From the NCBI GenBank assembly GCA_018287875.1, contig JAGVVL010000002.1:4340001-4404000 (forward strand): a DNA stretch of 64,000 bases. Reading direction: 5' to 3'. Under the pieces are notes generated by a model. That model did not search any database. It was not told the DNA's origin and worked only from the letters and a program-made list of their open reading frames with translations. Made by a program: the position numbers and the translations under genes. Positions within the stretch are counted from its first letter, which is position 1, and every line of letters begins with the position of its first letter. Source of the stretch: Nigrospora sphaerica. Its lineage: Eukaryota > Ascomycota > Sordariomycetes > Amphisphaeriales > Apiosporaceae. This document shows, in pieces, positions 46,116 to 57,257 of this stretch.

Positions 46116-46913
46116 ATGGCGAGCCTCATCACCAATAGACTCAGGTTCCTGTCGACACTGCCCCACTCGAAAATGGCCCCCGCTTTCACTCTCTATGGCG
46201 GCCGCGGTTCGTCCAACACGGACCGCGTGCGTCTCACTCTCGCCGAGGGCGGCTTCACCGACTACGAGCTCGTCCTTATCGACCTGCGGAGCGGCGAACA
46301 AAAGGTGGGTGGTGCATCGCCGTCCACAAGGCACCCGCGCCGGTTGTAGCGCTGACGCCGTTGGGCCTAGTCCGCGGAAAACATGAAGCGTCACCCTTGG
46401 GGCAAAATCCCCAGCGTGACCTTTCCCGACGGCTTCACTCTCTACGAGAGTCGCGCCATCAGCCAGTACCTCGCAAAGAAGTACTCCTTCCCGCTCCTCC
46501 CCCCCCAATCCGACGCCAAGGCCACGGCGCTGTATGACCAGGCCGTGTCCGAGGAGCTGCAGTACTTCAACGAGCCTGCGGGGAAGATCGGGTTTGAGAA
46601 GTTCGCCAAGAAGTTCATGGGGTTGCCTGCCGACGAGGCCGTCGTCGCCACTGCGTTGAAGTCGGTGGAAGCTTTCTTTGACGTAGCGGAACGTGTCTTG
46701 CAACACAAGGACTACATGGCGGGGCAAGACTTCACCCTGGTGGATATCTTCTACATCCCCATGGTCAACCGCCTCTTCGCCTGCGGATATGGGGAGCTTA
46801 TCCTGAGTCGCAAGGCCGTGAGCGCGTGGTGGGACCGCGTCGTGAACAGGCCCGCCATCTCGAAGCTGTTGGCCGCCGACAGGGAGGCCGTGGCCGCTGC
46901 CGCTCGGAAGTAG
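46116..46913 (+). CDS. Glutathione S-transferase
   Basis: Exons 46116-46304 and 46371-46913 (66-bp intron, GTGGGT/CCTAG) encode 243 residues. The thioredoxin-like N-domain contains FTLYGGRGSSNTDRVRLTLAEGG and the glutathione-binding IPSVTFPDGFTLYESRAISQYL. The helical C-domain has the conserved DFTLVDIFYIPMVNRL. The layout is phi/theta-like, with Ser in the SSNT motif as the likely thiolate-stabilising residue. A second ATG at 46173 (MAPAFTLYGG) is closer to the usual family start, so the first 19 residues are uncertain; they could be a targeting extension. GSTs recur in anthraquinone clusters (geodin, monodictyphenone). Divergent from the thioesterase and intact. Confidence 0.88.
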
Positions 46914-47537
46914 AGGATCGAATGAAGTGTCAATCAGCGGCAAGGTTAAAAAAGTAATAAAAGACTACCTCGAGGTGAAGTTGCTGCGAATTTGAGGACC
47001 AGTGCCTGGTAGCAGCAAAACGTGAACTCCGCAATACCGCGCCAATAGAATTCCTGAGCCCGGTCTCGAGCGACTGTAACCTGTCGACTCTACTACAATT
47101 ACTCTTTTACCTTGCATAACTCTAACGAGAGGAACAGTGGAACCATGTAGTTCTCGGCATTCTTTAATACAGCTTGCATCTCTCCAGGCGCAGATTTACC
47201 CAGCACCCAATGACCAGCCCATTATACCGGTTTCCCCGTCCGGAAAAACAAACGCCGCGAAGAGGCGAGTGGAGGGTAACTGGAAAGTCCTCGTGTATCC
47301 TGCATATAATTTGTTCAAGGCTGCCGGGTACCAGATCCAGCGCGTGTCACTGCCGGACTGTGTTTTTGGGTACGTGTCTCCACCCCGAGACACCTATCAA
47401 GTTTATAAAGGGGGGTCGTCCCGCAGGCTCCAAGCCAGCTAATCTATCGACAAATTCTAATTATATGCACTGCAAGTCGGTACCATGCCCAGTGAAATCA
47501 ACAGTCGGTAACTGGAGCCTTCTGCTGACGAACTTAT
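46914..47537. other. Intergenic region
   Basis: Between the GST and the MFS remnant. ORFs up to 135 codons have no recognisable domain. Confidence 0.55.
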
Positions 47538-48751
47538 TCAAACCTTGGCCGGCCTCCAGCCGGCAAAGGCAACCCGGGTAGCCACGAACAGCACCGTCCC
47601 TATCGCACAAGTGACACCACCAAAGAGGATGGCCTAGGTGAAGGACCCTCCGCTGCGGGTAATGATGGCGCCACCGATGGGGGATCCCGTCAGCCCGGCA
47701 AAGGCCGAGATGGTAAAGACGGTGCCGGAGCGCACGCCAATTTCGCGGATGGGCGAGAGCTTGGCGCAGAGAGCCGGGGTGAGACCGACGCCGGCGCCCG
47801 AAGGGATGCCGAAGAGCGCGGCAAAGGCGATGATGGGCGCGTCGCCTGTCAGAGGGGGCCCTTGGAGTATAGGCAAGAAGGGGCACGTAGGTACTGTCGA
47901 AGCTGTGGCGAGGTAGTAGGTAGGGGTAGAGGTTGAATGGCATTAATCTCTGTCCTTCTATCCATCTACTGGGCCTGTTGCCCCTTATTTGTAGCCTGCC
48001 GCTACCTGTCCGTTGCCTCGCCAGTTTTCCTGTTGAGGGCCTTGCTCTGAGATCTTCCATTTATCCTTTGTCCTGGATCCGAGTCCTTTCCAGTTGTGTC
48101 TCTGACATCGCCCTCGGCGGGGAGCCAGAGGCCGAGGACCAGAATAGTCGTTAGGGCACCCATGACGATCATGACGTTGAAGTGTCCGACTTTTTCGGCA
48201 ACGGCATTGGGTATGGTGCGCCCGAAAAGGCTGGGAGCGTATGGATTAGCGGGTATTCCCACTACCAAAAACCGAGGGGGCGGGGGGCAGCTTAACCTTG
48301 TAGCATTCAATATGAGTACAAGGTATTGCGCAAGGTGGTGCGACATCCCGTGGGCGGTAGCGTGGGCGACGATGAAGGTGAAAGGAACGAACATGCCCCC
48401 TGGTGGGCGTATTAGTGTCATGTACCACCTGGACGGGACGCGGCAACAAAACTGACAGTAGAAGAAGAAGACTGCGATAGTCCACAGGGCAAACGCCGGC
48501 TCCTGCAACGGTCGGACGAACGCCTTGAACGCGAAAGGGCGTTTCGTAGGCTTAATCCGGCCGGTGAGAGCAAAGTTTGCAAAGAGCAGGAGCGCCAGGA
48601 TGATGAAGGCGCAGCAACGCATGGTCCAGGGGAAGCCGACCTTGGGAAGCAGATTGACGATGAGGGCGGGGAAAACAAGACCTCCAAGGGATGAGCCGGC
48701 GGCAACGATGCCGAGGGCGGCGCCACGCTTCATAAGAAACCATGTTGATAC
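47538..48751 (-). pseudogene. MCT-like MFS transporter, 5'-truncated and interrupted
   Basis: The sequence starts abruptly at an acceptor-like CTCCAG before STWFLMKRGAALGIVAAGSSLGG, a mid-protein motif of fungal monocarboxylate-transporter homologues. The first helices are missing, and AT-rich DNA lies upstream. Two plausible introns (GTCAGT/CACCAG near 48410 and GTTAAG/CCCAG near 48255) restore FFFYWGMFVPFTF and ILNATSLFGRT. After LWLPAEG (about 48118) some 265 bp interrupt the gene before GDAPIIAFAALFGIPSGAG resumes near 47855; no GT donor gives a clean splice. TAG at 47634-47636 then breaks SGGSFT-AILFGG, a position where the family commonly has Trp. The frame continues to TGA at 47538-47540. 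It was probably the transporter of the neighbouring cluster, but is not functional as it stands. Confidence 0.78.
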
Positions 48752-49946
48752 CTGGAGGATGCGTTCAGCGAACTCCTTAACTTAGGCGTGTGAAGGTGGA
48801 AGCCCTAGGGCAGCTTAGGTCAGGATCTAAGTCGTAAGTAGCTCTTCCTATACTATTCTAAGCCTTTGTTAGTCTACGAAGGCTTCGGGTTTAAGTTAAT
48901 GACCTTTAATTCGGTTTTAAAGTGTTAACTTCGGTATACCGTAATTTCGAGAGGTCTGCTTAATTCCACCCCCAGCTGCAATAGCAGTTAGGGCTTGTTA
49001 AAGTTCTACTTCTAAATATTGCTTCATAATAAGAAATTGAATGCAGATATCAAGTTTCGGATAGATTGAAGTAAATTTGCTAAAGTAAATACAATAAGAA
49101 ATCGAGGGGCTGGAAATTCGGTGGCTGGTTTTTGGGGGGCCCAAATGGGGGGGGGGGCCAAATGGGGGTCCTCGAACTTAGCTCTCCAGCAGTCAACCGT
49201 CCGCAGCTAATCAGGAAACTCGCTACCTACGGAGGACTGATGAGAACGCCACTTTGTCGTACAGAGTATCCGTAATTAGCCTTACTGGCAGATCTCCTGC
49301 ATTAGTGATGTCAGCAATTATGCCCGACGAACTCCGAGCGGTCATCATACTTCACTGAATTATACTTGTCAGGTAAGATGGATCTTGTTGGGCGCGTCAG
49401 GCGTGGCGGTCGGATCTGTACCAGCCATGGCCTTTTCAAGCAAAGTGTTGCTAAGAGGCTCATACGTGCCACCCACTAGAAGCTTTGAGCGGACACAGCT
49501 TGGCCATAACGGGACGACGCATATATTATAGGAATTAAGTGGCGAAATGCATCCTTGATCTGTGAAAACATAGAGGCAGGACACTCGGATCACACTTTTT
49601 TAGGCCGAGATTCCCAGCTGCCGTCAGCTGGTAAAAAGTAGCCCTTATAACTAGTATATCGGACAACGCTATCATTGCTCCAGGCTTACGAAGTAAAGCG
49701 CGCCAGGATGGTGTGGTCACTCCTGTGTTTCGTTATCTATGATACCGATACTGCATGCGGGCTCCACACTGGCGTTGCCGCATATGGAAGGTTAGATATA
49801 AGAGTGATGGTTGGTAGATGCGCTGGCTGGGGTTTCAGCTGGACGACGTGTCACGTCATGACGTAATCGGGACAGGGGAGATTCGGTTGGGCAGGCCGCC
49901 GCTTGGCTTTCCCAGCCAACTACGACATGGGGAAGGCAGGCTCACG
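48752..49946. other. AT-rich gene-poor region
   Basis: Visibly AT-rich from 48780 to about 49330 and replaces the expected 5' part of the MFS gene. A G/C homopolymer patch sits at about 49136-49170. No gene is supported. Confidence 0.6.
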
Positions 49947-51373
49947 ATGCAGGACGTTATTCTCTCAAGTTCTGATTCTCAACCAGGCCCTTCGTCGATT
50001 CACCCGTCGGCCATGGTTGAAGCCAGGCGAGACGCATCCCCCCCTGCCGACAAGGAAGCGCAGTCCTCGGATGACGACACGCAGTCCTCGGATGACGACA
50101 CGCAGTCTTCGGATAGCGATCGCGTGAGATACGCAGCATGTGAACCGTGTCAGCAGATACGGTTCACGTTTGGACGCAGTGGACAGTACTACTTCCATAC
50201 TGATGACCATGAGAAGATCCATTGGACAAAGTAAGAGGGCCTTATTCTGAGCAACTCATAGACATCCGGGGTAACTAACGAACTGCCAATCGTCTAGCGA
50301 GCTTTCGAAAAACACCCAGTTCAACTTGGGCTCGTTTCAAGGAGGGACCAGGAGGATCTACACAGCAGCCATCGCGGCCGATGGCGGCATTTTGGTGGCC
50401 GGCAAAAGCGACGAGGGCGACCCCGTCTTGCGTTACGCCGGTCCCATGGGCGCCGGTATGTTGGCAATGGCATTCGAAGCAAAGCAGACATGTGCCTAAA
50501 CCCGTGATAGACTCGAGCTTCGAGCTAGCCTACAAAGGGCTTTGGGATTCCATTACCGCCAAGGGCTATCTGGCCACCGAATCGGATGCGTCCCACCTTC
50601 GGGTCGCTTTTGGCCCTCGCGGCAGCTACTTCTGCGCGACCAAGGACGAGCCGCTGTGGCGAGACATCCCGGCGGACCTGCAGGGTGCCATCGCCGACTC
50701 GCCCCCGGATAAAAAGGCCCGGCAGGTGGCGCTGGGCGTCCACGACAGCTGGGTCTGCGTCTGGTCAGACCACAGCCACAGCGCCAGCGCGAACCTAGGC
50801 AGCCACTATCCGGACCTGGCGCGCCGGCTCGACCGTGTTCACAACAGTGACGCGGCGGGCGACCGCATGGCCTTCGTGGCGCTTCACCCGTGGACAGCTG
50901 GGTCGTGGCTGGTGGCCGACTGCGACGGCCAGATCGCGTGGAATAACGCCGGGGGCGGGCGCTCGGGGGCCGAGGCGATCCAGGAGGTGTCGCTCGGCTA
51001 CATGCAGCGGCGGGCGCGGCGGACGGGGCTGACGTTTGCGAGTGCCTTCTCGGTCAACAACAGCCAGGCCGAGATGCTCAGCATCACGCCGCAGACGCGC
51101 CACGACGCGTCGGCCAGGGCCGCCAGCGCCGCGCTGGGGTGGCAGTCGTCGCCGGTCGAGGCGGTCTCGGGCCGGCTACGGTTGCTCCGGGACGGGCTCC
51201 CGCGGCGGCTCGTCCAGCCCGACGCTGTTCTGGCCGGGGCGGTGTGCGGATCGACGGTTGTGGTCTGCAAGATGGCGGGCGTCAGGCTGGGCACGGCGCT
51301 GAATGCCGGGCTGGCTGCAGGGTGCGTGGCATTCGGTTTGGCCCAGCACGGCTTCGTTGATGGCCAGGTGTGA
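49947..51373 (+). CDS. Hypothetical protein, Asp/Ser-rich N-terminus
   Basis: Three exons (49947-50230, 50298-50455, 50511-51373; introns GTAAGA/TCTAG and GTATGT/GATAG) encode 434 residues. I do not recognise the family. Residues 35-56 contain two full copies and one variant of a seven-residue DDDTQSS-type repeat, encoded by a 21-bp tandem repeat. A CEPCQQIRF segment follows. The middle is Trp-rich (GLWDSITAKGY; WVCVWSDHSHS; HPWTAGSWLVADCDGQIAWNN) with a rhythm suggestive of repeated beta-strands, as in some fungal secreted or lectin-like domains, but this is a guess. The C-terminal 50 residues are hydrophobic (GAVCGSTVVVCKMAGV; LAAGCVAFGLA) and could be membrane-associated. An in-frame upstream ATG at 49818 would add 43 residues. 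Confidence 0.6.
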
Positions 51374-54300
51374 TGGACTACCGGAGAATGGACGGCACAT
51401 AACAGCGCTTGAACATGGTGCGATTGATGTAGCGAGTTCCTGCCACGGATAAATTCTCCATGGCCTCCCTGCGAGTGTCTTCTGGTGGTGGCTTTGTTGG
51501 TGCCTGTCAGCCCTACCACGCCAACCCTGCCTACCCATGATAAGCTCGCAGCGCGCTAGCACCGACGGCCGGTCGACAGCCGTTTAGACAGCCGTCAGGC
51601 TGGCCGACGACCGGCAAGGGCCCCGCCACCCCGGACGCCATGGTGCCAGAGGCTGCAGGGGAGCGGCGCCGCTGACAGGCCAGGCACGTCGTTGAGACAC
51701 ACGAGCTGCACGAGACGATGGGTTGCAAGCCTGGCAATTTAACTAACCTGGCAGTGTGCATCGATTGCTGGGTTAGGTGTGTTGGCTGGCTGCGGGCATG
51801 CTAGCCGACGAACCCGTTGCCCGCCCGGGCTGGCCAGGCCGTAGGCAGTGCGTCGGAGCAAAGCCGCCCACCTGTGCTGAACTTGGGCGGGCGGCCAACG
51901 AGCGGCCCGTGATGGCCTTTTTCGCCAAGTCTGAGCACGGAAGAAAAGAGTCAGTCCACCCCAGGACCCAGGAATGTGTAATGAGTGGTCGTGGAGGCGC
52001 CAAAAAAGATAAGAGAAGGTGCGCCCCCGGTCGGTGGTAGAGTCAACACATACTTTGAACGCCGAGTTTGCCGTTTTTCCCTTCACCCGATATGCCGTCT
52101 TGCGTTATGCCGTCTTGCGTTATGCCGTTGTAGTATAGAAGAGTCTCCTGGTTGGGGAAATGCCAAGGACCGTCTCAATGGCTGGATCCTTTGAGTGTTA
52201 ATGTCTAGCTATGCCATGGGAGGCTCAGCATCAGCGCGTAGCCACGTCATTTCCGGGTACATAACAGTCCAGCACACCAAAGGCTTACCTCATCGTCCTT
52301 GGCGTGGCCCTTTGCAACGATGGTGTGCATGCAGGGCTGGCGCATGGGGTTCATGGGTTTCACAAAGGCACCCAGCGGGAGACTTGGGGGCCGCAGAACG
52401 TTAATCAAACCGGAACGCCCATGCTTGGCCGTGAGGCAGTAACTTGCTGGCAATCATGGAACTGCTGCAGTACACATGGGCCCCTGGATGTTACGTTCTT
52501 AAGCGGAATGGCCTGTCCAGTTACAACGTCCTCGGTCGCCTTCTCAATGACGTCCTGAGTCAGCAGGTTCGGCGTTCCCAGCTCGTCCTCATCTCCCTAA
52601 AGCCCCAAAGCGGATACCATAGAATCACCATCTCGAAGGGGAAGCGAATTGATAGGGTATGTTGAGCCCATGCTACAGATGGTTGGGTGGTTGGAGCAAC
52701 AAACAGATCACTGTGTATAGTGGCTATGTGGGAAGACGAGTGGTTCTGGACTTGCAGGTGATCGCGGCTTCTCACCATATTACCACGTTGTTTAGGGAGA
52801 CTTAATCACATAAGTTATTATCTCAACAGGCTCGCTCGGAAGTTGTGCATTTTGATTGAACTTTAATTGACCCAATCAGTGGATGCGTATTAAGGTTCGG
52901 GGGCTGGAGAGTACTTACACCACACCAAAAGTACAAGAGGAAACGGTAGTACTTGGCCCCCAGGGACAGGGGTCTGTCGCCAGCCAGGAAATGCTTAGTT
53001 AAGCCTACGCTGCGTCTGGACCTCACGATGATTGGCATGGTTTTGAGGTCTTAGGAGGGGGCAACTCTTCGTCTTCGTCTTCGTCTTCGTCTCTAGCGAG
53101 GTTGAATACAACCTCGTCGCTTTCGGAGGACCCGTCCGAGCCACCAGGGCTTACAGGAGGTTCCGGAATGCTGTTAAACGTGGAGGCGCTGCCTTGAGGA
53201 TCGCTGGACTGCTGGCTGGCTGGCTGGCTGGCTGGCTTGAAGTGAGGCTTAAAGATAGGCTTACGGTGTGGTCCATGCTGTATGTCTGATGAGGTGAAGC
53301 ATGGGGTCAAAGTGATGTGTAGAAGAAGGCGTGCCTCCCTGCCAGGACTGGCAGCGAGGGACAGCAGATATATTGTTCTATCTGCCAAATTAGGCCTAGT
53401 CAGCTAGGCAGGACCCCTCCAAATGAGTATCCTGCCCCTCCAGTTCTGGACCCAGGATGCCATCCACGCATCAAGAACACATAACCGGCAGCTACCAGGC
53501 GTCGCAATACGCTAGGAGATTGCCGAAAGAGGCCCACCACTTCTGGGAATCCCAGGGTACCAGAATGACCTTCAAGTCTGGGTGCAACTCAACAAATCCC
53601 GGCAGCAAAACAATTGGTTGCATGTCGGTAATGCAGCATAGCCCCTGCAACCTTCTCGGACGGCTTTCAGGCCTTCTTCCTTTTGCCCCTTTCGCTTTTG
53701 CACTATAGCAGTGCACCAGAGCTTGCTGAAAGCTGGAATTGTGTCAGCTGATGTCGCCGAGTGACTAATAGAATGGAGGAGTAAAATACAGCCATGAATT
53801 TCTCTAACTCCGGAACGCAGTCCTATTCAGACCGCGCTCTCTCTTCGCTGCAGGTAAAAGTTGGCGTACCGTCTTCTCGACTGAGGAAATGTGACCCTCC
53901 ATGTTGTCATGGTCCATCGTAAAGCTTCTCCAGGGCCAGTTGCATAGAGTTGGTTCCTGTGCGAGAGTCTCCAGCGCCGAAGGCCAACGGCCTGTCGAAC
54001 CTTTCGAAATCGGGCTTGGACGGGATACCCCCATTATGCAGGCAAAAAGGCACGTTTCGAGATCACCAACAGCTCGCTGTCCTGAGAGAAGGGCAGGGGG
54101 AAAAGTGCGAGCAATGCTTGCAGAGCTTCGCTTACGTTTTATGGTGCAGAATTCTCGTCGTCTTCGTGGGACGGTTGTGATTTCGTGCCAGAATCCAAGT
54201 TAGAGCCAGGGGTTAGTGGAGCGTCCCAATCTGTCGGGTCGTCCAATGGGAACTCATTCATCGAGAGGTGCCCCACAGTATTCCTACCAGCCTCGGGCAT

Positions 54301-55347
54301 GCCCAGGCGGCGAATATACCCTCTTAAGCAGTCATGCCATTGTGTTGTAACCTTAGGACAGGGTTGTAGACGCGGTGGTTCTGCAGCAATACCAGACTTC
54401 TATTGGAACGGCAATCATGGGGTGACTGGAAGCGACGGCTAACGGGAAAGGTAATCAATCTTGCAGGTTCGCGAAGGACTCGGGCCATAGGTGCGACGGG
54501 CAGTGTAAGCGAATGTCATTTGAAAATGCGACGTACATGTATGGGCCGCTCGCAGAGCTGCCACCACTTTCTGCCGAAGTCGCCAATCGACGCTTGCTAC
54601 GTTTTCTTACGCGCACCCCTGGCCTGCTGATGTGGGGGTCATTATTTAGCACCTTCCTATAGTGCAAGGCCCAGCCGCGGGCCGCAAATGGCGTGCGAAC
54701 CGTCACAGCTGTGGCTTGGTAGGTCATGTAAGCTGCCGAAGTAAGCGAGCCGCAACGGCGAGATTCGGGATCCGGCCAATCGGCGTGACGCAAGCCGTCC
54801 TGGAACTGGGGCCTGAGATGCCAGGTAAGAAATCCCCTCCCTCACCTCCAAACGTGCGTTCGGTGACAAGGTGACGAATCTGGAGCTGACAAATCTAGTA
54901 AGGACGTCGACTGGCGCTTCCAATCGATTGTTGCTTACGTGACAAAGGGTCAAATGGTGTGCTTACCAACCCGGGCGGGCGAGATCCTGGCCAGCTGAAG
55001 GCTGCAGGGCTGGACACCCGTGCCGCCCAGCCACACGCATCCCTTGGACTCTTGCTCGCGGGGGTGGTGGCCGGCGGGATACACGCCTCTCCGCGCCATA
55101 ACGCACGACGGAGCCTCACAGCCCCCGAGGCGTCGCGAAGGCCGGCGGCGGAGAGGAAGGCAAGAAAGAGACGTGAGCTCGTAAGCATAGGCTCTCTGCT
55201 GGTCGGCTAGGAACCCCGGTGGAGCCTCGCCCGCTTCGGGTCCTCAGCCCAGCAAAGCCTACAAAAAGGGACGGCGAGGACCTCATTACATTACATTTTG
55301 CTATTCACGACACTTTTGTATTCACACTAATCAAATACGACGACAAC
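51374..55347. other. 4-kb region without a supportable gene
   Basis: Many short ORFs on both strands. A minus-strand frame at 53023-53388 (121 codons, Gln/Ser- and Asp/Glu-rich tail) followed by a GTAAGT near 52910 might be a gene fragment, but no domain is recognised. Small tandem repeats include TATGCCGTCTTGCGT (two and a half copies, 52091-52127), GGCT units near 53208-53236 and TCTTCG units near 53068-53090. Confidence 0.5.
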
Positions 55348-56151
55348 ATGGCTGCCACTACTGTTTTAACCACCGGCGCCAACCGTGGCCTCGGCAAGGG
55401 CTTTCTCAAGGCCTTCCTGGCACGGCCCAACCACGTCGTTATCGCGGGCAACCGGGACCCCAACCACGCCACCTCCAAGGCGCTGTTCGACCTGCCTAAG
55501 GGCGAGGGCAGCAAGCTTATCGTAGTTAAGATCGACTCGACTGTCGAGAGCGACGCGGCGGCGGCGGTGGAGGAGCTGCAGACCAAGCACGGCGTTGACC
55601 ACCTCGACATCGTTATCGCTAACGCCGGCATCGCCCTCACCTTCCCCTCGGTCGCCGAGCTTAAGATCCCCGACCTGCTGACGCACTTAACGACTAACAC
55701 CTTCGCCGTCGTCTGGCTGTACCAGGCGACGCTGCCGCTGCTACGCAAGTCGTCCAACCCGACGGCCAAATGGGTCACCCTCGGCTCCTCGGCCGGCTGG
55801 CTCGAGAACCAGTACCCGGCCCCTAACGCCGCCTACGCCCCGTCTAAGGTGGCCGTGCACTGGCTCACTAAGCGCATGAACGGCGAGGAGGAGAAGCTCA
55901 CGGCCTTCATCACCGACCCTGGGTACGTTCGGACCCGCCCCCCCCCCCTTGGCTGTGTGCTAACCCACCCCTTGTCTAGCTGGGCCCAATCCGACACGGG
56001 TAACGCTAGTGCTATCGCCTTTGGCCTGAAAGAGGCCCCGGTCAAGATCAAGGACTCGGTTGAGGGCATCGTTAAGATGATTGATGAGTCTACCAAGGAG
56101 TCCCACGGAGGCAAGCTGTGGGGCCACGACGGAAAGCAGCAGGCCTGGTAG
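55348..56151 (+). CDS. Short-chain dehydrogenase/reductase (Nor-1-like)
   Basis: Exons 55348-55922 and 55980-56151 encode 248 residues. The 57-bp intron (GTACGT, branch CTAAC, CTAG) is a multiple of three without a stop and is easily missed. The Rossmann motif is TGANRGLGKG (residues 9-18), NAG-type motif ANAGIAL, catalytic Ser in GSSAGWLENQ and YxxxK in YAPSK. The sequence resembles fungal norsolorinic-acid-ketoreductase-like SDRs (AflM/Nor-1 group), NADPH-dependent cytosolic ketoreductases. The intron join rebuilds DPGWAQSDTG. It lies near an A-T-R reductase and an AKR, so a reductive pathway is possible, though the 1.1-kb gap and lack of shared orientation leave this open. Confidence 0.85.
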   Translation: MAATTVLTTGANRGLGKGFLKAFLARPNHVVIAGNRDPNHATSKALFDLPKGEGSKLIVVKIDSTVESDAAAAVEELQTKHGVDHLDIVIANAGIALTFPSVAELKIPDLLTHLTTNTFAVVWLYQATLPLLRKSSNPTAKWVTLGSSAGWLENQYPAPNAAYAPSKVAVHWLTKRMNGEEEKLTAFITDPGYVRTRPPPLGCVLTHPLSSWAQSDTGNASAIAFGLKEAPVKIKDSVEGIVKMIDESTKESHGGKLWGHDGKQQAW

Positions 56152-57257
56152 CGGCAAGAGACGTGTCGTTTACGTGCGCAGGTGGCAGTGTTGTCTAACT
56201 TTCTAACTCTGTAACAAACAAATTCGCAACAGATTTCAGCCGAAAACGACTTCTGTCGCGCAATCCAGTCCACATACTAGTGTCTCTTTCACGCCACTGT
56301 GTCACGCCAAGGCGATCTCGGCGGAGCCATACCTGAAAGGTCTACGCCCCGCGAGAGGCACCGTGCCATCCAAGCGGGGAGTATTGAGTACTGTGTAGGA
56401 CCATCCCCTGAAGGTTAAAGTGGGAGTGCATGGGGCCGCTTGCATGACTAGTCCTCATACAGTAGTTCCCCTCCTTGGTGCATGGCCCATCAACCGCATT
56501 TATGCTCCTCAGCGGCTGGAAATCGGGATGAACCGCAGAGGTGGCTACCTGGAGAACTCTATACCGGCCGGTAAACACCCGCAATATCTAGTTGCCAGGG
56601 GCTAAACTGGGGCTTATGTCGCGCGGAGGCCTGGGCTAATAAGCGCGCAGCAGGTGTGGATTCACACTTTGCGTGCGCACGACAGTATATATACACAGTT
56701 GGTTATATATGGGTCGCGATAGGGGGGCCTTATCTGAAGAGACCCATTCCAAAGCCCCGGTACATCGGAAGTCCGGGCAACCCTCCCGATATGAAATCGA
56801 CTTAGGCGTGATAATCTAAATTTACGTAAACAATATGATAGTTACTTAAGGCCTTCCTCGTCTTTTAAGGGCTAGTAATGGTTACCGACGCTCACGTTCG
56901 CTAAGTGCTAAGTTACTAAGGGATTTAAGGTAATAAGGGGGCCGATAGGCTTACGAAGGGGTAGCGCTATTAGAAATCCTAAGAGATGATGGGTCCCCCC
57001 TGCATATATAATAGAGGCCTTCGTATCTTAACGGCCGACGACGGTCTATGGAATAGGAGTTTAAGTAGGTGTCCCTGATAAGAGGTAACGTGAACCTGTC
57101 GCATCGCACTGGCCTCGTGCATGTGAGGACGAAGGCCTAGCAGGTCATCCATCTACAGGGGTGTGCCGCCCTTCTGGCAGCCTAGACCCCGAGAATTGTT
57201 ATTAAAATAAGGGGGTCCGGTGTTTATTCAGTCCATCTGTAGAAAATAATGATATAC
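56152..57257. other. AT-rich intergenic region
   Basis: Convergent 3' flanks of the SDR and the A-T-R gene. AT-rich from about 56650. No gene was recognised. Confidence 0.6.

Noticed and set aside
53023..53388. 121-codon minus-strand frame with Gln/Ser- and Asp/Glu-rich tail
   Set aside because: Possibly a gene fragment, but low-complexity sequence makes up most of it and no domain or complete exon structure could be built.
53900..54442. Cys-containing frames resembling a zinc-ribbon-like fungal domain
   Set aside because: The Cys residues fall in different frames and no continuous domain can be read.
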